This document shows, one piece after another, positions 1 through 13,100 of a stretch of DNA of 64,000 nucleotides. This DNA is from Glandiceps talaboti. Taxonomy: Eukaryota > Hemichordata > Enteropneusta > Spengelidae. The notes beneath the pieces were generated by a model. The model was not told the DNA's origin, searched no databases, and was given only the letters and a program-made list of their open reading frames with translations. The stretch is from positions 27,264,176 through 27,328,175 of the forward strand of contig NC_135550.1 in assembly GCF_964340395.1 (NCBI RefSeq), written 5' to 3'. Position numbers and translations under genes: made by a program. Positions within the stretch are counted from its first letter, which is position 1; each line of letters opens with the position of its first letter.

Positions 1-2176
1 CCTACGTACACACTAACTGTCACGTGTCATGATTACATCAACGCTGGTGCACCTCGGGAACTCATCGTCAACCTGATTGATGAAAACGAACCGCCAGAAA
101 TATTGAACTTACCTGATGCCGTGACGGTACCAGAAGATGCCATCAACATGGCGGCAATTTTTGACGCCGATGGATTTGACGTGGATGGTGATGATCTGAC
201 ATACCATATTGATGTGACTCCAGGGAGTGGTCTGGGCAAATTCTTCTTTGTAGATACAAGTAAGTCATTTCAGTAATTGAATGAAAAGACGTCGACATGG
301 GATTACACATCTTCGAGTAAAGGTTGATGTTAAAGTGCAAAGTTTTGTACAAAATATGGAATTAGCCAATATGTCTATAACTGTCAAGTTGCGTGCACAG
401 ACCCGCCCCTGTATGTCATTGTATCAACCATATAATGTAATCTATATTAACTCTACTAAAAGAAGCACTTCAGCATGAAAAAACAGGTTAATATTGATTA
501 ACGACAAAGAAGAAAAAAACACCAAAATGCAACCCTTTTGTGGAGAAGTGTTCATACGTTGAAATCGGCAAAGAAACCATCGTCAACTTCGGTAGACCGT
601 GTTGATACGAATTTTTTTTACAATACGAATACTTCCATATCATCATTCATGGGGAATGTCTATAGACAAACCAAGGCACCGATAAAACAGCTATCTATGA
701 GGTGTCATCTCAATATCAGGTGTAGCATTAAGACAACAACCAATCATTTTTTAATTTAACTGGGTTTTTTTCGTCTTGGAAATAAGCGTAAAATTCCATT
801 GTTGTGTGAATGATATATACTTTATATCTCATAACATGTAATACATGTTTGGGGATCATTACAACATGATATATTACTTATAAACTCTTTGTTACTCTCG
901 ATAGCTGCAAATGATGCCAAGATCAAGATACCCGACAATCCAGGTTTTGACTTCGAAAGCATTGGCCAGTATATTATTGTATTAGAAGCAACTGACGGCG
1001 AGTTTACGGCAACTGGTACACTCACAGTTAACATAGTTGACACAGATGAACCACCACACTTTGTAGATACCAGTCAACACGTGTATATTACTGAGGATCA
1101 GGTAAGATGAAAACAAACAAAATCATGCAATCATTGGAAATTCCAATCCTAGTATATCACCAAATATGTATTAAAATTAACATACGATTTTCTGGAAGAG
1201 TTTTCATACGTGTGTATGAAATATTATTCTTTAGACTGTAGAATACAACACAGACCTCCTTATGTAGCCATTGATTTACGCTAAGTGCTTTACTTCCAAT
1301 ATGGTTTACATGGAATACATAATGCCAACACCATTTTGAAGACATGCATTTTTTGCACATTTTAACAACGTGGTACCACGCGTCATCAAGTGGAGCCATA
1401 AACACACGTAATGTTGAAGGGACTGTTTGAATCTTTTCAGGCGATTGGAACAATATTGCCCGTGAACTGGGCAGCCACGGACGTTGATACTCCACCGACA
1501 TCATTGGTGTACAGCATGGTTAGTGGTTCGTACTCGTCCTATTTCACTTTCACTAATAGCGGCCCTCAACTTAGCATTGCCCAACTTATGGACTATGAAG
1601 CAAACTTCCCGGAACCGTTTGTAGTGAGATTTTCTGTCGCAGATCCCGAAGGTGGAAAGGGTTATTTGAATTTGAAAGTTCATCTTCAGAATGTCAACGA
1701 CAACTCTCCTATATTTACCCAAACTCTCTACACAGGAACAGTGTACGAAATGGAATATTACGGCTCTTCCATTTTACAAGTGTCGGCCGTAGATGGCGAT
1801 CTTGCAGATGTGGTCACGTATTCCATCAATCCTGTAAATCCATATTTCGATATCGATCCTGTAACTGGTGAGGTCACTGTGAAACAGCTGGTAAACCGTG
1901 CCACAGTGGGTGAATTCGTTACTTTTACTGTTGTTGCCACTGACAACGGATCACCTAGTCTACAGGACACATCTACAGTGACAATCACGTTAATAGATAT
2001 CAACGATAATGCTCCAAGTTTTAGTAAATCTTTCTGGAACTGGGAAATACGTTATGATGCCGATATCGCCACCTACGTTAATTCTGTTACAGCCACTGAC
2101 CCGGATGTTGGTAAGCAAAACAGATACGAAAGAACCTTCTAATAGACGCGTTCGGTATATTACACTTTATTCCAAG

Positions 2177-2271
<95 letters not shown>

Positions 2272-2276
2272 GGAGA

Positions 2277-2342
<66 letters not shown>

Positions 2343-3567
2343 GCGATGGAATGAGCAATGGTCGAGTTGTGGGGTCGGGATAGGTTTGCAACAGAATCTA
2401 TATATGGATATGTGAAAAGGTATACTAATTGATATGGAGAGAAAGTGTAGAAAGGGTTAGCTTATAAAACATTCTTAACATTATCGACAATTTCAGGACT
2501 GCTGGTTTGTGTCGGGAACAAATTATGTATCCCAGTCTTTGATATGTCCTTCGTAAAAATTAGATAAAAGTCTTTCAACTGCAGGTCAAAACGGTGCCAT
2601 TACCTACATGGTGTACACTCCAAATTCCAATTTTGACATGGCATCCAACGGTAAAGTAACTGTCCAGGGAAATCTGAACCCGGAGCAAAAATACCTGATG
2701 ACGTGCTATGCCCAGGATGGTGGTACACCACCTGAAACATCAGAGTGAGTAGCCGGGAATAAATATATGAACATAGGAAATGGTGAGAGAAGAAGTCAAT
2801 AATTAATAGTGACTTCCCCTCTCTACAGTTCCTATTTCATTATGTAAAATCAAATAAATTTTTACATAATTTCACTTTATTCGAATGTTGATTAAAGAAA
2901 AACTACAAGGGTAAGCTTTTAGCTTTCCAGACATATTGTATATATATAGTGTCATCATCATTAAAACACGATCATGTTATCCTTGTATAAAGTCTGGTTT
3001 CAAAATTCAACTGGTCAAAATTGTGTTGCAGTGCACACAAATTACTTTTGTAGTATATTATCTATTTGCGTCAAAACTATTGGTTGAAGTTTGATATGAC
3101 ATGTGTGCAATTGTCCTTTTTTGTCTTCTAATAGTGTTTCAACTATTCGTATCGACACCTTTATACCGCAGTTGGTACTTGCGGACGTTTATCTTGGTAT
3201 CTCGGTGGATGAATTCACGCCATTCAGACAGCGGCAATTCCTGGACGAGTTAAACACTATATACGACCCTTGGCAGTTTCGTATCTCGGCCATCAGATCA
3301 AGTTCAGCAATACATACACATTCGGCTACAAGCAGACGTTTACTTCATGAGTAAGCACTATATTGTCACCTTTGACACTTACATGTCATTTTCCCTACAT
3401 CTTTTAACTCTTTACCAAACGGAATGGATGCTCTCATACCGACAAAAAAAACAGACGTTCAGAACATCTATTGCAAACAGAAAAAGTGCTTGTATAAGGA
3501 GGTTTTGTCACAATTTTGTACGTATAGAACCATGCACCCTATACGTGTAGGGTATATGACAGAACGT

Positions 3568-3599
<32 letters not shown>

Positions 3600-5013
3600 A
3601 CACGCGCGCGCGCACACACACACTCACATACACTAAAATGACAATGAATAACATATAACATCTTTGCAAACCATAGTGTGAATCCGATATCACCCTTAGC
3701 TAAAACCTGACGGACAAGAAGCTTCTTGAGATTGACGTTCTAGCGATGAGTTGTGTTTACAGATGTTCATGCACAGAAATACAAATTTCTAAGTTTTGAA
3801 ATCCCCCCATTACAGTTACGCGGTTGCCGAAGTATACGCTCTAACCAACGACAACACAGACGACCAGGGCAACATTGGTATGGTGAAAGATTTCGTCTAC
3901 TATGAGGACCTGGTGTCCGCTATGACTAGGGATCCTGACGGTACTCCATCAACTAGCATCACTGGTACAGAATTCGACAATTTTCCAATCGTCAAAGTCG
4001 AACCAACTTATGACGTTACATCGGATGATTTCAACTGGTGGTTGGATACCGTTGAGGGCAACGTCACCATTGGCGTATTGGCATCCATCATCCCCTTGGC
4101 TCTGCTGATGTGTTTGGCTGCCTTTTGTTGTTGGAAATATCGGTGCTGCCAACGATGTGCCAGTTATTGTTGTCGGCGTTCAAAAAAACCCGAACAGAAA
4201 GTACGACCGAAGTAAGTGAAAACTTTCTAGATAATCATGTCAAAGTATTTTGCACCAGGTTTGTGAAAATAGCTTAAATTTTTTGAGACGCTGGTTTGTT
4301 TTTTCATAAAATAGTTTTCTAGTTTTCATATATTTTCACATTTTCTAATCCTATAGTGGTCTGAGATATGCACATCAACGTCTTTTGGGTTTTATCACAC
4401 GCGCAAATTTCAAAATGCAATAGTCATCTATCTCAACCAACCTTTCAAAGTTTTATGCAACATTTACCGATCTACCCGTCATACAGATTATAGGGTTTAT
4501 TATCAGGAAATTGAATGGAAAATACTGTTATTTTCTAATTTTCTTAAATTGTAAATTCACGATGGATAACAGGTCAAACTGACAATTTTTTTTTCTACCA
4601 GGACACCGATAGAACGAGTGAGGCGACCTGACAAAGTTCCTCAGGATGCGAACCCACCCTATAGTGACGACAAGTTTGATCTCCGATATGCTAATCGACC
4701 ACATGGTAAGATGTTTGGTGGTCCATTACTATTAGCCATACCGACGACAACGGCTCCTTTTGGACAGAATGTACAAAAGAAGAGTTACGAACCACTAATT
4801 ATTGCCCCCTCACAACCCAAACGCAATCCTACTTCGGACAATTACAGTCGACTGCCGTCGCGATCGTCAATTTCAACGGCACAAACTGAGCTGTCGGATG
4901 GCGGTGACGTCGATAAGGTCTCTGAAGGAAGTAAAATCACCCGTACATATCACGGCCATCCATATAGCTCGAGTAAAACACCACTGAAACACGATTATGA
5001 TACCTACATGTAG
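1..5013 (+). CDS. Cadherin-like single-pass membrane protein, paralog A (5' end outside window)
   Basis: Visible exons are 1-259, 905-1101, 1441-2110, 2585-2744, 3135-3350, 3816-4211 and 4602-5013 (TAG). All have GT-AG borders and compatible phases (1,0,1,2,2,2), matching exons 6-12 of paralogs B and C. The product has the end of one cadherin repeat, then repeats with linkers DENEPPEI, DTDEPPHF, VNDNSPIF and INDNAPSF. A membrane-proximal domain follows, ending in NWWLDT. Next come a TM helix (about 4069-4130), a Cys-rich juxtamembrane segment (CCWKYRCCQRC) and a cytoplasmic tail ending DTYM. The tail shares KFDLRYANRPH with B and C but has no counterpart of their last exon. Cadherins are Ca2+-dependent adhesion proteins; the ligand is unknown. 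No catenin-binding region was recognised. A possible ATTAAA polyadenylation signal lies near 5117. The upstream exons are missing because the window starts inside the gene. Confidence 0.85.
2179..2344. repeat. (GA)n microsatellite
   Basis: About 165 bases of almost uninterrupted GA dinucleotides, with a few GGGA interruptions. It lies in the intron after the long cadherin exon 1441-2110 of paralog A. It is a strong purine tract that could form triplex DNA. Confidence 0.97.
3567..3632. repeat. (CA)n/(CG)n microsatellite
   Basis: CA repeat with a short CGCGCG interruption, in the intron between exons 3135-3350 and 3816-4211 of paralog A. Confidence 0.95.
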
Positions 5014-5587
5014 TTTGGAAAATTGTAAATTGTATGTAGCGTAATGACGTTCGTTTAGGTTTTTTGCTGAGCTGATTGGAATTAATGTCAACGCATTGAA
5101 AACATCTTAGTCAAGAATTAAAAACTCGTTACATGTGATCTTTGTGCTGGACTCGGTCTGATTAAAATCTGACGTGGGGATATGGCTCGATTGCTTTAGT
5201 TACCCCTATTTCCCTTCGTTCTTTGTAAACTGAGAACCGTTGTCCTTCGTTATAAAGGAAATCGAGGTATTAGCAATCGAGCTGTATTCCTGCATCAGAA
5301 TTTAATCAGATTGTTCTGGACTTGATAACTCATCTGGAAGTCAGATGTGATGCTCGCGCTGAAACTTTCAGTAACATTGTATATAAATGTCTGAGTGAAC
5401 AAGAAGATGACGAAAACATACCTATAAAAGATCATCACATCGTTAGTTATCATCAACATAAATAATTCGGTACTTCGCTAGTATGGTTCCGATGACGAAT
5501 GGTGACCATGTTGCATAGAGGCTAAAACTGAAGTAGAACACGTGAACCGTAGTGTGACACCATGCACGATACACGCACCCACACACG

Positions 5588-5639
<52 letters not shown>

Positions 5640-6619
5640 AAAGTAGGAGTTTCTTAGATTAATGTATTACACATACAGTTATTGACACGTATAAAAGTCG
5701 AGTCTATATTACTTGAAGTGTGTCGACGACTTTGAAGCTGTATTATTATCATTTACTGAACAGACAACTCTAAAAAATGTTGTCGACATCATTTACCATA
5801 GACAGGTTTATTGCAATAACAAACTTCTGTCCTTTGCATGCAATTCTAGTCAATTGTATAATATATCATTGTGCATGTTATCGGATTAAAATTAGATTAG
5901 CTGTAGTCTTCTTTTTGTTTTTAATTAGAATAAATATTTGTGAACAATCTCCCGGTATTTTGTGTGATGTTACATGGTGAACGTGATGAGTGGACATGCG
6001 GATTGGATGAAAGCAAGTAAACACAAGTACACCTCCAGTGAAGTATCTAAACAAAGCACCACAGAAATTGTTTAATCAATCAACGATGAATCTTAGACTG
6101 GAATGTGACGTCATTGGTAATACAATAGCTAATATATTACTTCATCGTTCTGGTATCCTAGCTCATAAAAATGTGTCCTTGTGTAGTGAAAGTAGTTAAA
6201 GTTAACCGACAGATGGCACACTCTTCCAAAGTCTGCACCAAATCAAACATCGTTGACTTTAAAGATATTTACTTAAATTACCTTTTCAATTATAGAATTC
6301 TACTTGACAAGGGGTTGTTTTATAGAAAACAAATACAATGTAAAACGTGGAGAAAATAAAACTTAGTTTATCAGCCAGTCAAATAATACATGGCGGTTAA
6401 TTTGTACATTGGTGTTTAATTAGGTTAGATTGTTAATTCAATATGGAACGATAACGAGTGTGTACATTCCTCAAATCATGACGGATATATCAAAAGGAAC
6501 AACTTATTCATATCCTTATACATTTCATCTAGAGGTTGGAATATTACTTGGTGAGGATAACTACAATCCGAAATTACCGAGGACATATTCTTGCACTGGT
6601 GATTTCAGCCATCTTTTAC
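5014..6619. other. 3' flank of paralog A and intergenic DNA
   Basis: About 1.6 kb between the stop of paralog A and the left edge of the B/C duplication unit. It contains a possible polyadenylation signal (ATTAAA near 5117) and the CA microsatellite. Short open frames here show no family motifs and are not conserved in the other unit, so no gene is called. Confidence 0.6.
5572..5636. repeat. (CA)n microsatellite
   Basis: CA repeat with CACCCA and CACGCA interruptions at its left end, about 560 bases after the stop codon of paralog A. Confidence 0.95.
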
Positions 6620-8742
6620 GTGTGGTGCGTGTGTACTTAGTCACCACTTTTTGACTTTGTAGTAGGAAAACAGTTAGTGCAGCTGAGGATAAATCAATGA
6701 CATCTAGGACAATGTGCTTAACAGAGTTTGTGTTTGGTGGTAACTACAAAAGTTTGTTTGTTATTCCTTCCACTTGACTTTGTTAAGTGGGCTAGGTATG
6801 AAAGAACACGAGGCGATTATCACCACGTTAAAGAACTAACCTTTCAAAAAGTAATATTACATATGTAAATAAATAATATTTCACTGAAATGCTCATTTTT
6901 CGTCACCTTTTCATTTTGAGATTGGGGTTTTGTTCACCTTTAGCTAGCAAGACAAGAAGGAGATTACGTGCCAGACCTATTCTTTGTATCTGATTGAGTT
7001 TGTCCTTCAGCTTTCAATTCAATTGTCTGTGCTCAAAGTTGTCGTTAATGTCCCTGCTCTCTGTTCAGTGTATTTCATTTCTTGTCTTATAATGACTCTG
7101 TAAAGATCTGGTTCACTACTTACATTGTATTTGAAACCTTGGAAGCGTCAGACAGCTACCGTAACATTCATATTATTTTGCAATTCTTCAAATGCTACAG
7201 AATGACCACAGGGAAAATAAGGTCATTTTGAAAAATAAATAACACTGAAAGTGTTTAGCCATTATCACGTCAATCAGTATTTAGTTATTCACTCATATCA
7301 GATTCTACAATATCTTACAAGATTTAATAGTTTAATTATCAAGACCGCTCACGCGAAAGTGATTCAAACCAAACTGAAACCTCAGTTTCCATTTAAGTGG
7401 ATATTCACCAAATGATGATGACTCCAGTTCCTGACTGCCATAGTTTGGTTTGACTTTGGCACGATTTTAATGGGGGCATTTCCTCATTGTGATAGATTGT
7501 AAGCGGTACTAGACAACACATCACTACTTCTCATTCCTTTCACATCCTGAAATCTGAATAGAAGATGTTGACTATTGTAAATAGATCAATTATTGTAAAT
7601 AGATCAATTAAAATACAGGGGAGGCGAGAGTCTATAGTCATATCGCTTCCAAGTTGGGTTTTACATGTGATGTCGAAGTGTGATATATTTCTATAAAATG
7701 AGATACAACTGCAAAGAAAAAACACTATACGCTTAGGCCTACATGAATGTAACATATTGTGGTTGACCAAGGCTAGTCTTTATTCTTTGTGTTTGTGATT
7801 AATTAAGAAGTATTTTGTCCTGCTGTAAAGCAATTTAAAAATATATTGGTTTGTTTGAATTACACGTATCTTACGTTCCTTTGTGTTACAGTGAACTGTT
7901 CATTTTGACCCGATCTTGCTTGTGTATAACTACGACACTTCGTTGTCACAACAATGTACGAGTAGCAGGGTACGGGGTGACAAACTATCGTTGCTAGGTT
8001 CTAAGTTGAAATTTAAGTACACTTATATAGTATAGTATAGTATTGTATAGTTACTACTAGTCGTTATTTATAGTCATGATTTACACAAGGGGCATTATTA
8101 TCCCATCACTTGATACGAACAAAATTACATACATTGTTCTTTTTTTCCGCTTAAAACTTTAACTTGGTATATCCTATCATCTGAAAGTTGAAATTTACAT
8201 GAATTATGACTTTTGAGAAATGACACGTACGTACGTCATTTTCATTGTTTCCACTAGGTATTTCTGCGTCTGTGTACCGTGGGTGACTCATATTCACATT
8301 CATCGGAGCATAATAAGTATTCTTTTCCTCTTAATCCTGGGAGCTCTTTACAAATTAACCCTCAGCTGAGGTATATCACTATATACGAGCTTGTGCTTAC
8401 CCAATAATAGAACAGAAACAGCATATGAAAGAATGCTGAGCCTAGCCCTAAAGGTTTTTTATTTAGTATCACCGGCAGGTATCGTTTGTTCGTCAAAGAG
8501 GATGTCAGCCATAGCGATAAGATCCTTGGACGTTTTAAAGATAGGGTTGACCTAGGTTGACCCGAGTTTGCTACGTCACTCTGTTGTTGTTGATGTGCTC
8601 ATCCCCAATCCTATCTTTGTACCAATGTCGACATACGTGTAAACTGAAATCACACGTATTTACATATCAGGAGGAAATCATCACCTATCCAAAGTAATTT
8701 TTTTGTTCTGATCGGATTTACTTTTACAACTGGCATTTAATT

Positions 8743-10053
8743 ATGGACAGAAGAATGAAAACGTTGTCGGTGCTTATACGTGGATTGATATTCGCACTTC
8801 TCACACGGTATGCTGATTCAGGTACGTACATTATTTTTTCACACACAAAGTCAATAATGTTCTAGGTTTTCTTATTGGGAAAGTTATTAAGATTATAATT
8901 CCAATCTCTCATCAGATTGAAAGTTTCGCGTGTTATACTATTTGTTTTATATATAGCCATTTCCAGTGTTTTGAAACATAGTTGTGATGATTTGCAATGC
9001 CATGTTACTATAACCCTTTGTACTTGTTTTTCTGATATATGTAACCAAAGTCAGACTTGTATGGACATTAGAACATACACTACCCAAAAAGTTCAAATTA
9101 ATTTTCTATAAATGTAATTAATACAGTTTTTTTAGTTTAATCTCATGAGATTATACGACACTATAACATTAACACCTTGTCGTCAACAACGACGACGATA
9201 TAGTTGACGTAATAATGTTTTACTTATTTCTATCGATATGCGTGTTTGGTCAGGGACAATGTGTCATGGTGAAATAACCAGCCATGAAAAATCAGGGCCG
9301 TAGCCTGACCAAATTGCCAAGGGGGCAGAACTTTGTCTAGGTGCAATCATGCATTTAAAATTTAGAAATGTGCTAATTTACATAAATTTGCATGCAATTT
9401 ACATAATATATATTGTAGCATACGCAATTAAATATCATATGTAAGGTCAGAAAAAATAAAAAATGCTTGTCAACGGGTAAGCAACCCATCACATTGGGTA
9501 AGTAGGTCGATTTCATTTTTTCACAATGCTTGACAAGGATAAAACAAACCATATATAATGACAGCAACATATTTCAGGTTGAGTTTAGATAGAACTTATT
9601 CAGTCATCTTGATACTATCTCAAGAAGTAATACATCAACAACCTGTATTGTACATGTGCGGTTTGTTATGGACGTTGGTGTATGTACTAAATCATGTAAA
9701 ATATGAAGTGTGCAATCTTAAGATATAGCCTAATTACTGGAAATCATTCATTATGCAAATTACTTGTTACTGTTAAAAGCTACATTGACCAGCTTTATGT
9801 GAAGAAGTGTTTTGTTATCAATATGTTTCCAATATTACATGAAATTTAAAGTATGCATTATTAAGATGTAGGCTGATTATCGAAAATCGTTACTTACTCA
9901 TTAATATTCATTGGATGTTTCCTAAAACTTATTCAGTTCTAGCCATAACCCTCCAAAATATATTAACCGAATTTCATTTCAATTGAGCGAGGCATTATTT
10001 GGGAAACGATGACACATGCTGACACGCAAAATGAAAGACACACAGGCACAGAA

Positions 10054-10115
<62 letters not shown>

Positions 10116-13100
10116 GAACATCACTATGAATATAAACTTCCTTTACACTGAACGGAAGTGACACGTGGCAACTTTTAAGACACTTGCTGACACTTGCTGG
10201 CACTTGCTGACGTACATGTATCTATAACAACACATGTCATGAATCAATGCATACAGAAGGCAAACTATCACGATTCTTTACAATTTGGACTCGGAGGATC
10301 AACTCGGTGTCACAAGTGCCTCGGGGCTAGCCAATTTTATGTGATATTTATCCAAATAGCCAAGGGGGGGGGGACAGAACTTTGTCTTGGTGCAATCATG
10401 CATTGAAAATTTAGAGAGGCGCCAATTTACATAAAGTTGCATGCACTTTACATAATATATATTTTAGCATATGCAATTAAATATCATTAGTAAGGCCAGA
10501 AAAAAAAAAAATGCTGGTCAACGGGTAACCTAACCCATCACATTGGGTAAGTAGGTCGATTTCATTTTTTCACAATGCTTAACAAGGATAAAACAAACCA
10601 TATATAATGATAGCAAAATATTTCAGGTCGAGTTTAGATAGAACTTATTCAGTCATCTTGATACTATCTCATGCAATTTGTCTGCATAGCTACAGTTAGG
10701 AAATGTACACAATTTACGGTGAAACAAATGGTGTAGTTCCCCTCCCCCTCTCTTTTAAAAAAATGTTAAGCCCCGCCAAATGAAACTCAAGCATTATTTT
10801 AGCCACCCCTTCTGTCACGTACACTACAGTGGAAATATAAAATCATATGGTACAATGATGCATAAAAATACCAGTGATAGACAACTACAATAATGAGATT
10901 ACTTTACACAGGATGTGGATTTCACATGCATAAGGCGATGTCTCTAATTAGCTCTAACCTATACAGGGAGGTACTTAGCCAGACACCTTCCATCTTGTTT
11001 TGGGAGAAAGACAATTATCACCTTGATTGCTACTTGTTGTTGTTGTTGTATTTTATTTATTAACGTGTCCTATGTGGACTTAAAGTATACATTTGTTTAT
11101 ATGATCTGGCACAGTTGTTCATAACACTTGCCACATCCAGCCCCTTGGGCTTATAAGACACAAATCCAATTTTTGCAAAATAAATAAATAAATACATAAA
11201 GAAAGAAACATTTTTTTTTCAAGTGTGAGGAGTATATCTTACAAATTATACATTTTCTCCTTTCTCTTATTATAAGCATCAAAGATAAAGTTTGCCAACA
11301 GGTCAGGTGTTTTGATCATCAATAGTTCAATCTTATCGATAATTTGAAAAGCACTGAAATCTGGGTATAAAGCACACACTCTACTAAATAAGGTATCTCT
11401 TAAAGAATTATACAGACAGCAATCAAAAAGAAAGTGTTTCTCATCTTCAATTTCTGATCCTAAACAAAAATTACAGGTTCTATCCTCCACTGGTAGCTGT
11501 TGAAATCTACCTGTTTCTATTTTTAAAGGTAAAATGCCAGTTCTAAACTGAGCGAGAATAGAGCGTTTCGGTCTTGACAATGGTTGCAGTAAATATTTTT
11601 CTGTTTCATATTTTTTCTTGAAAGAAACATAAGTTCTTAACTTGGGTTTTCTACACACATCAGTAAACCACTTCCTTTCAAAAGTCTCTTTTAACTTACA
11701 AGAGGCATCATCCAAATTTAAAGCTTCAAGATTGAAAAACTTATTTTGTAAATTAATATTTCTGAATACATTAGCTATGTCATAAGACCAATTCTTGTAT
11801 CTATCTCTTAAATTGTAATCCCACAAAAAGACAGCTTTAGTGATTCTATCATTTGACATCTTAACCACTCTATTCCAAAATCTGAGAATATTCAGTTTAT
11901 GTCTTACATTAGATGAAGTCCAACCCATGTCACCATTTATGGCAAGTTTTGGTGCAAATTTATGCACCCCAAGAAAATATCTTATTGCTCTATTTTGTAA
12001 AGATTCACATTTCATATTATCAACATAACCCCATATCCCAGAGCAATAATCTGCAATTGGTATAACACAAGAGTCGAATAAAGTGGTAAAGGTGCGAAAT
12101 CTAAAATCCCTGTATTTGTGTATTTTTGAGATTACAGCTCCTAACGCCCTGCCCGCTGCATCACATAGTGTACCTGCTGTTACATCAAAATTTAAAAATT
12201 CGTCCAGTACAACCCCAAGATATTTGTAACTAGGAACCATAACTAATGCTTTATCGTTGTATTGAAAAACAAAATTTGTTCTCTCAATATTTGGACCCCT
12301 AAAATGTACAATTTGTGTTTTGGCCTCATTAACGACCATACGCCACTTTTGACACCAGTGGGCGAGTACTGTGATTGCTCCTTGAAGTTTATCTTCGGAA
12401 TCTGATACAATCACTATATCATCAGCATAAAGTAGGACACTAATCATCCGATCACCCACTGGAATGCCAATGTGAAGGTCATTAATTTCGACTGCTAAAT
12501 CATTTAAGTATACCGAAAATAAAGTGGGAGAAAGAACATCCCCCTGTCTAACCCCAGAGCTTGTACTGAACCATGGAGACAAAAGACCATTGACATTGAT
12601 ACAAGAAAATGGGTTGTGATACATATTCTTAATAGCATTGTAAAAGTTACCATTAATGCCATAGTGAAGTAACTTATAAAATAGCATATCTCTGTTAACC
12701 CAATCAAAGGCTTTTTTCATGTCTACAAATGCAGCAAAAGTTGACAAACCTTGAGCTTTTCTATTTCTAATTATGGATGTTAGAACAAATATGTGATCTA
12801 CACAAGCCCTTGATTTCCTAAAGCCATTTTGTTCATCAACTATTAGATTTTCTGAATCGAGAAATGTCACCAATCTATTATTTAGAATACCTGAGAAAAG
12901 TTTACTTACAGTGGAGAGAAGACTGACGCCCCTGTAATTTAAAGGGATACGTGGGTCATTATGCAAATTCTTTGGAATAGGTTTAATAATAGCTTTCCCC
13001 CATATGCTTGGCATAATACCCAAACAAAATATATATTGGAATAACCTATGAAGCAATGCTATAGATAAATCATTTTTGAACACTTCATTAGGGAGGTTAT

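Noticed and set aside
2009-2383. Open frames running through the GA, CA and TA microsatellites
   Set aside because: These are low-complexity frames produced by dinucleotide repeats.
7540-7770. Minus-strand open frame MVNHNMLHSC.. found in both duplication units (also 29762-29974)
   Set aside because: Its presence in both units is explained by the duplication. Length and residues differ through indels, and there is no domain or splice support.
9293-10672. LTR retroelement reading of the R1 and R2 direct repeats
   Set aside because: No TG..CA ends, primer site or coding region between them, and the inner part is shared with unit 2, which lacks R.
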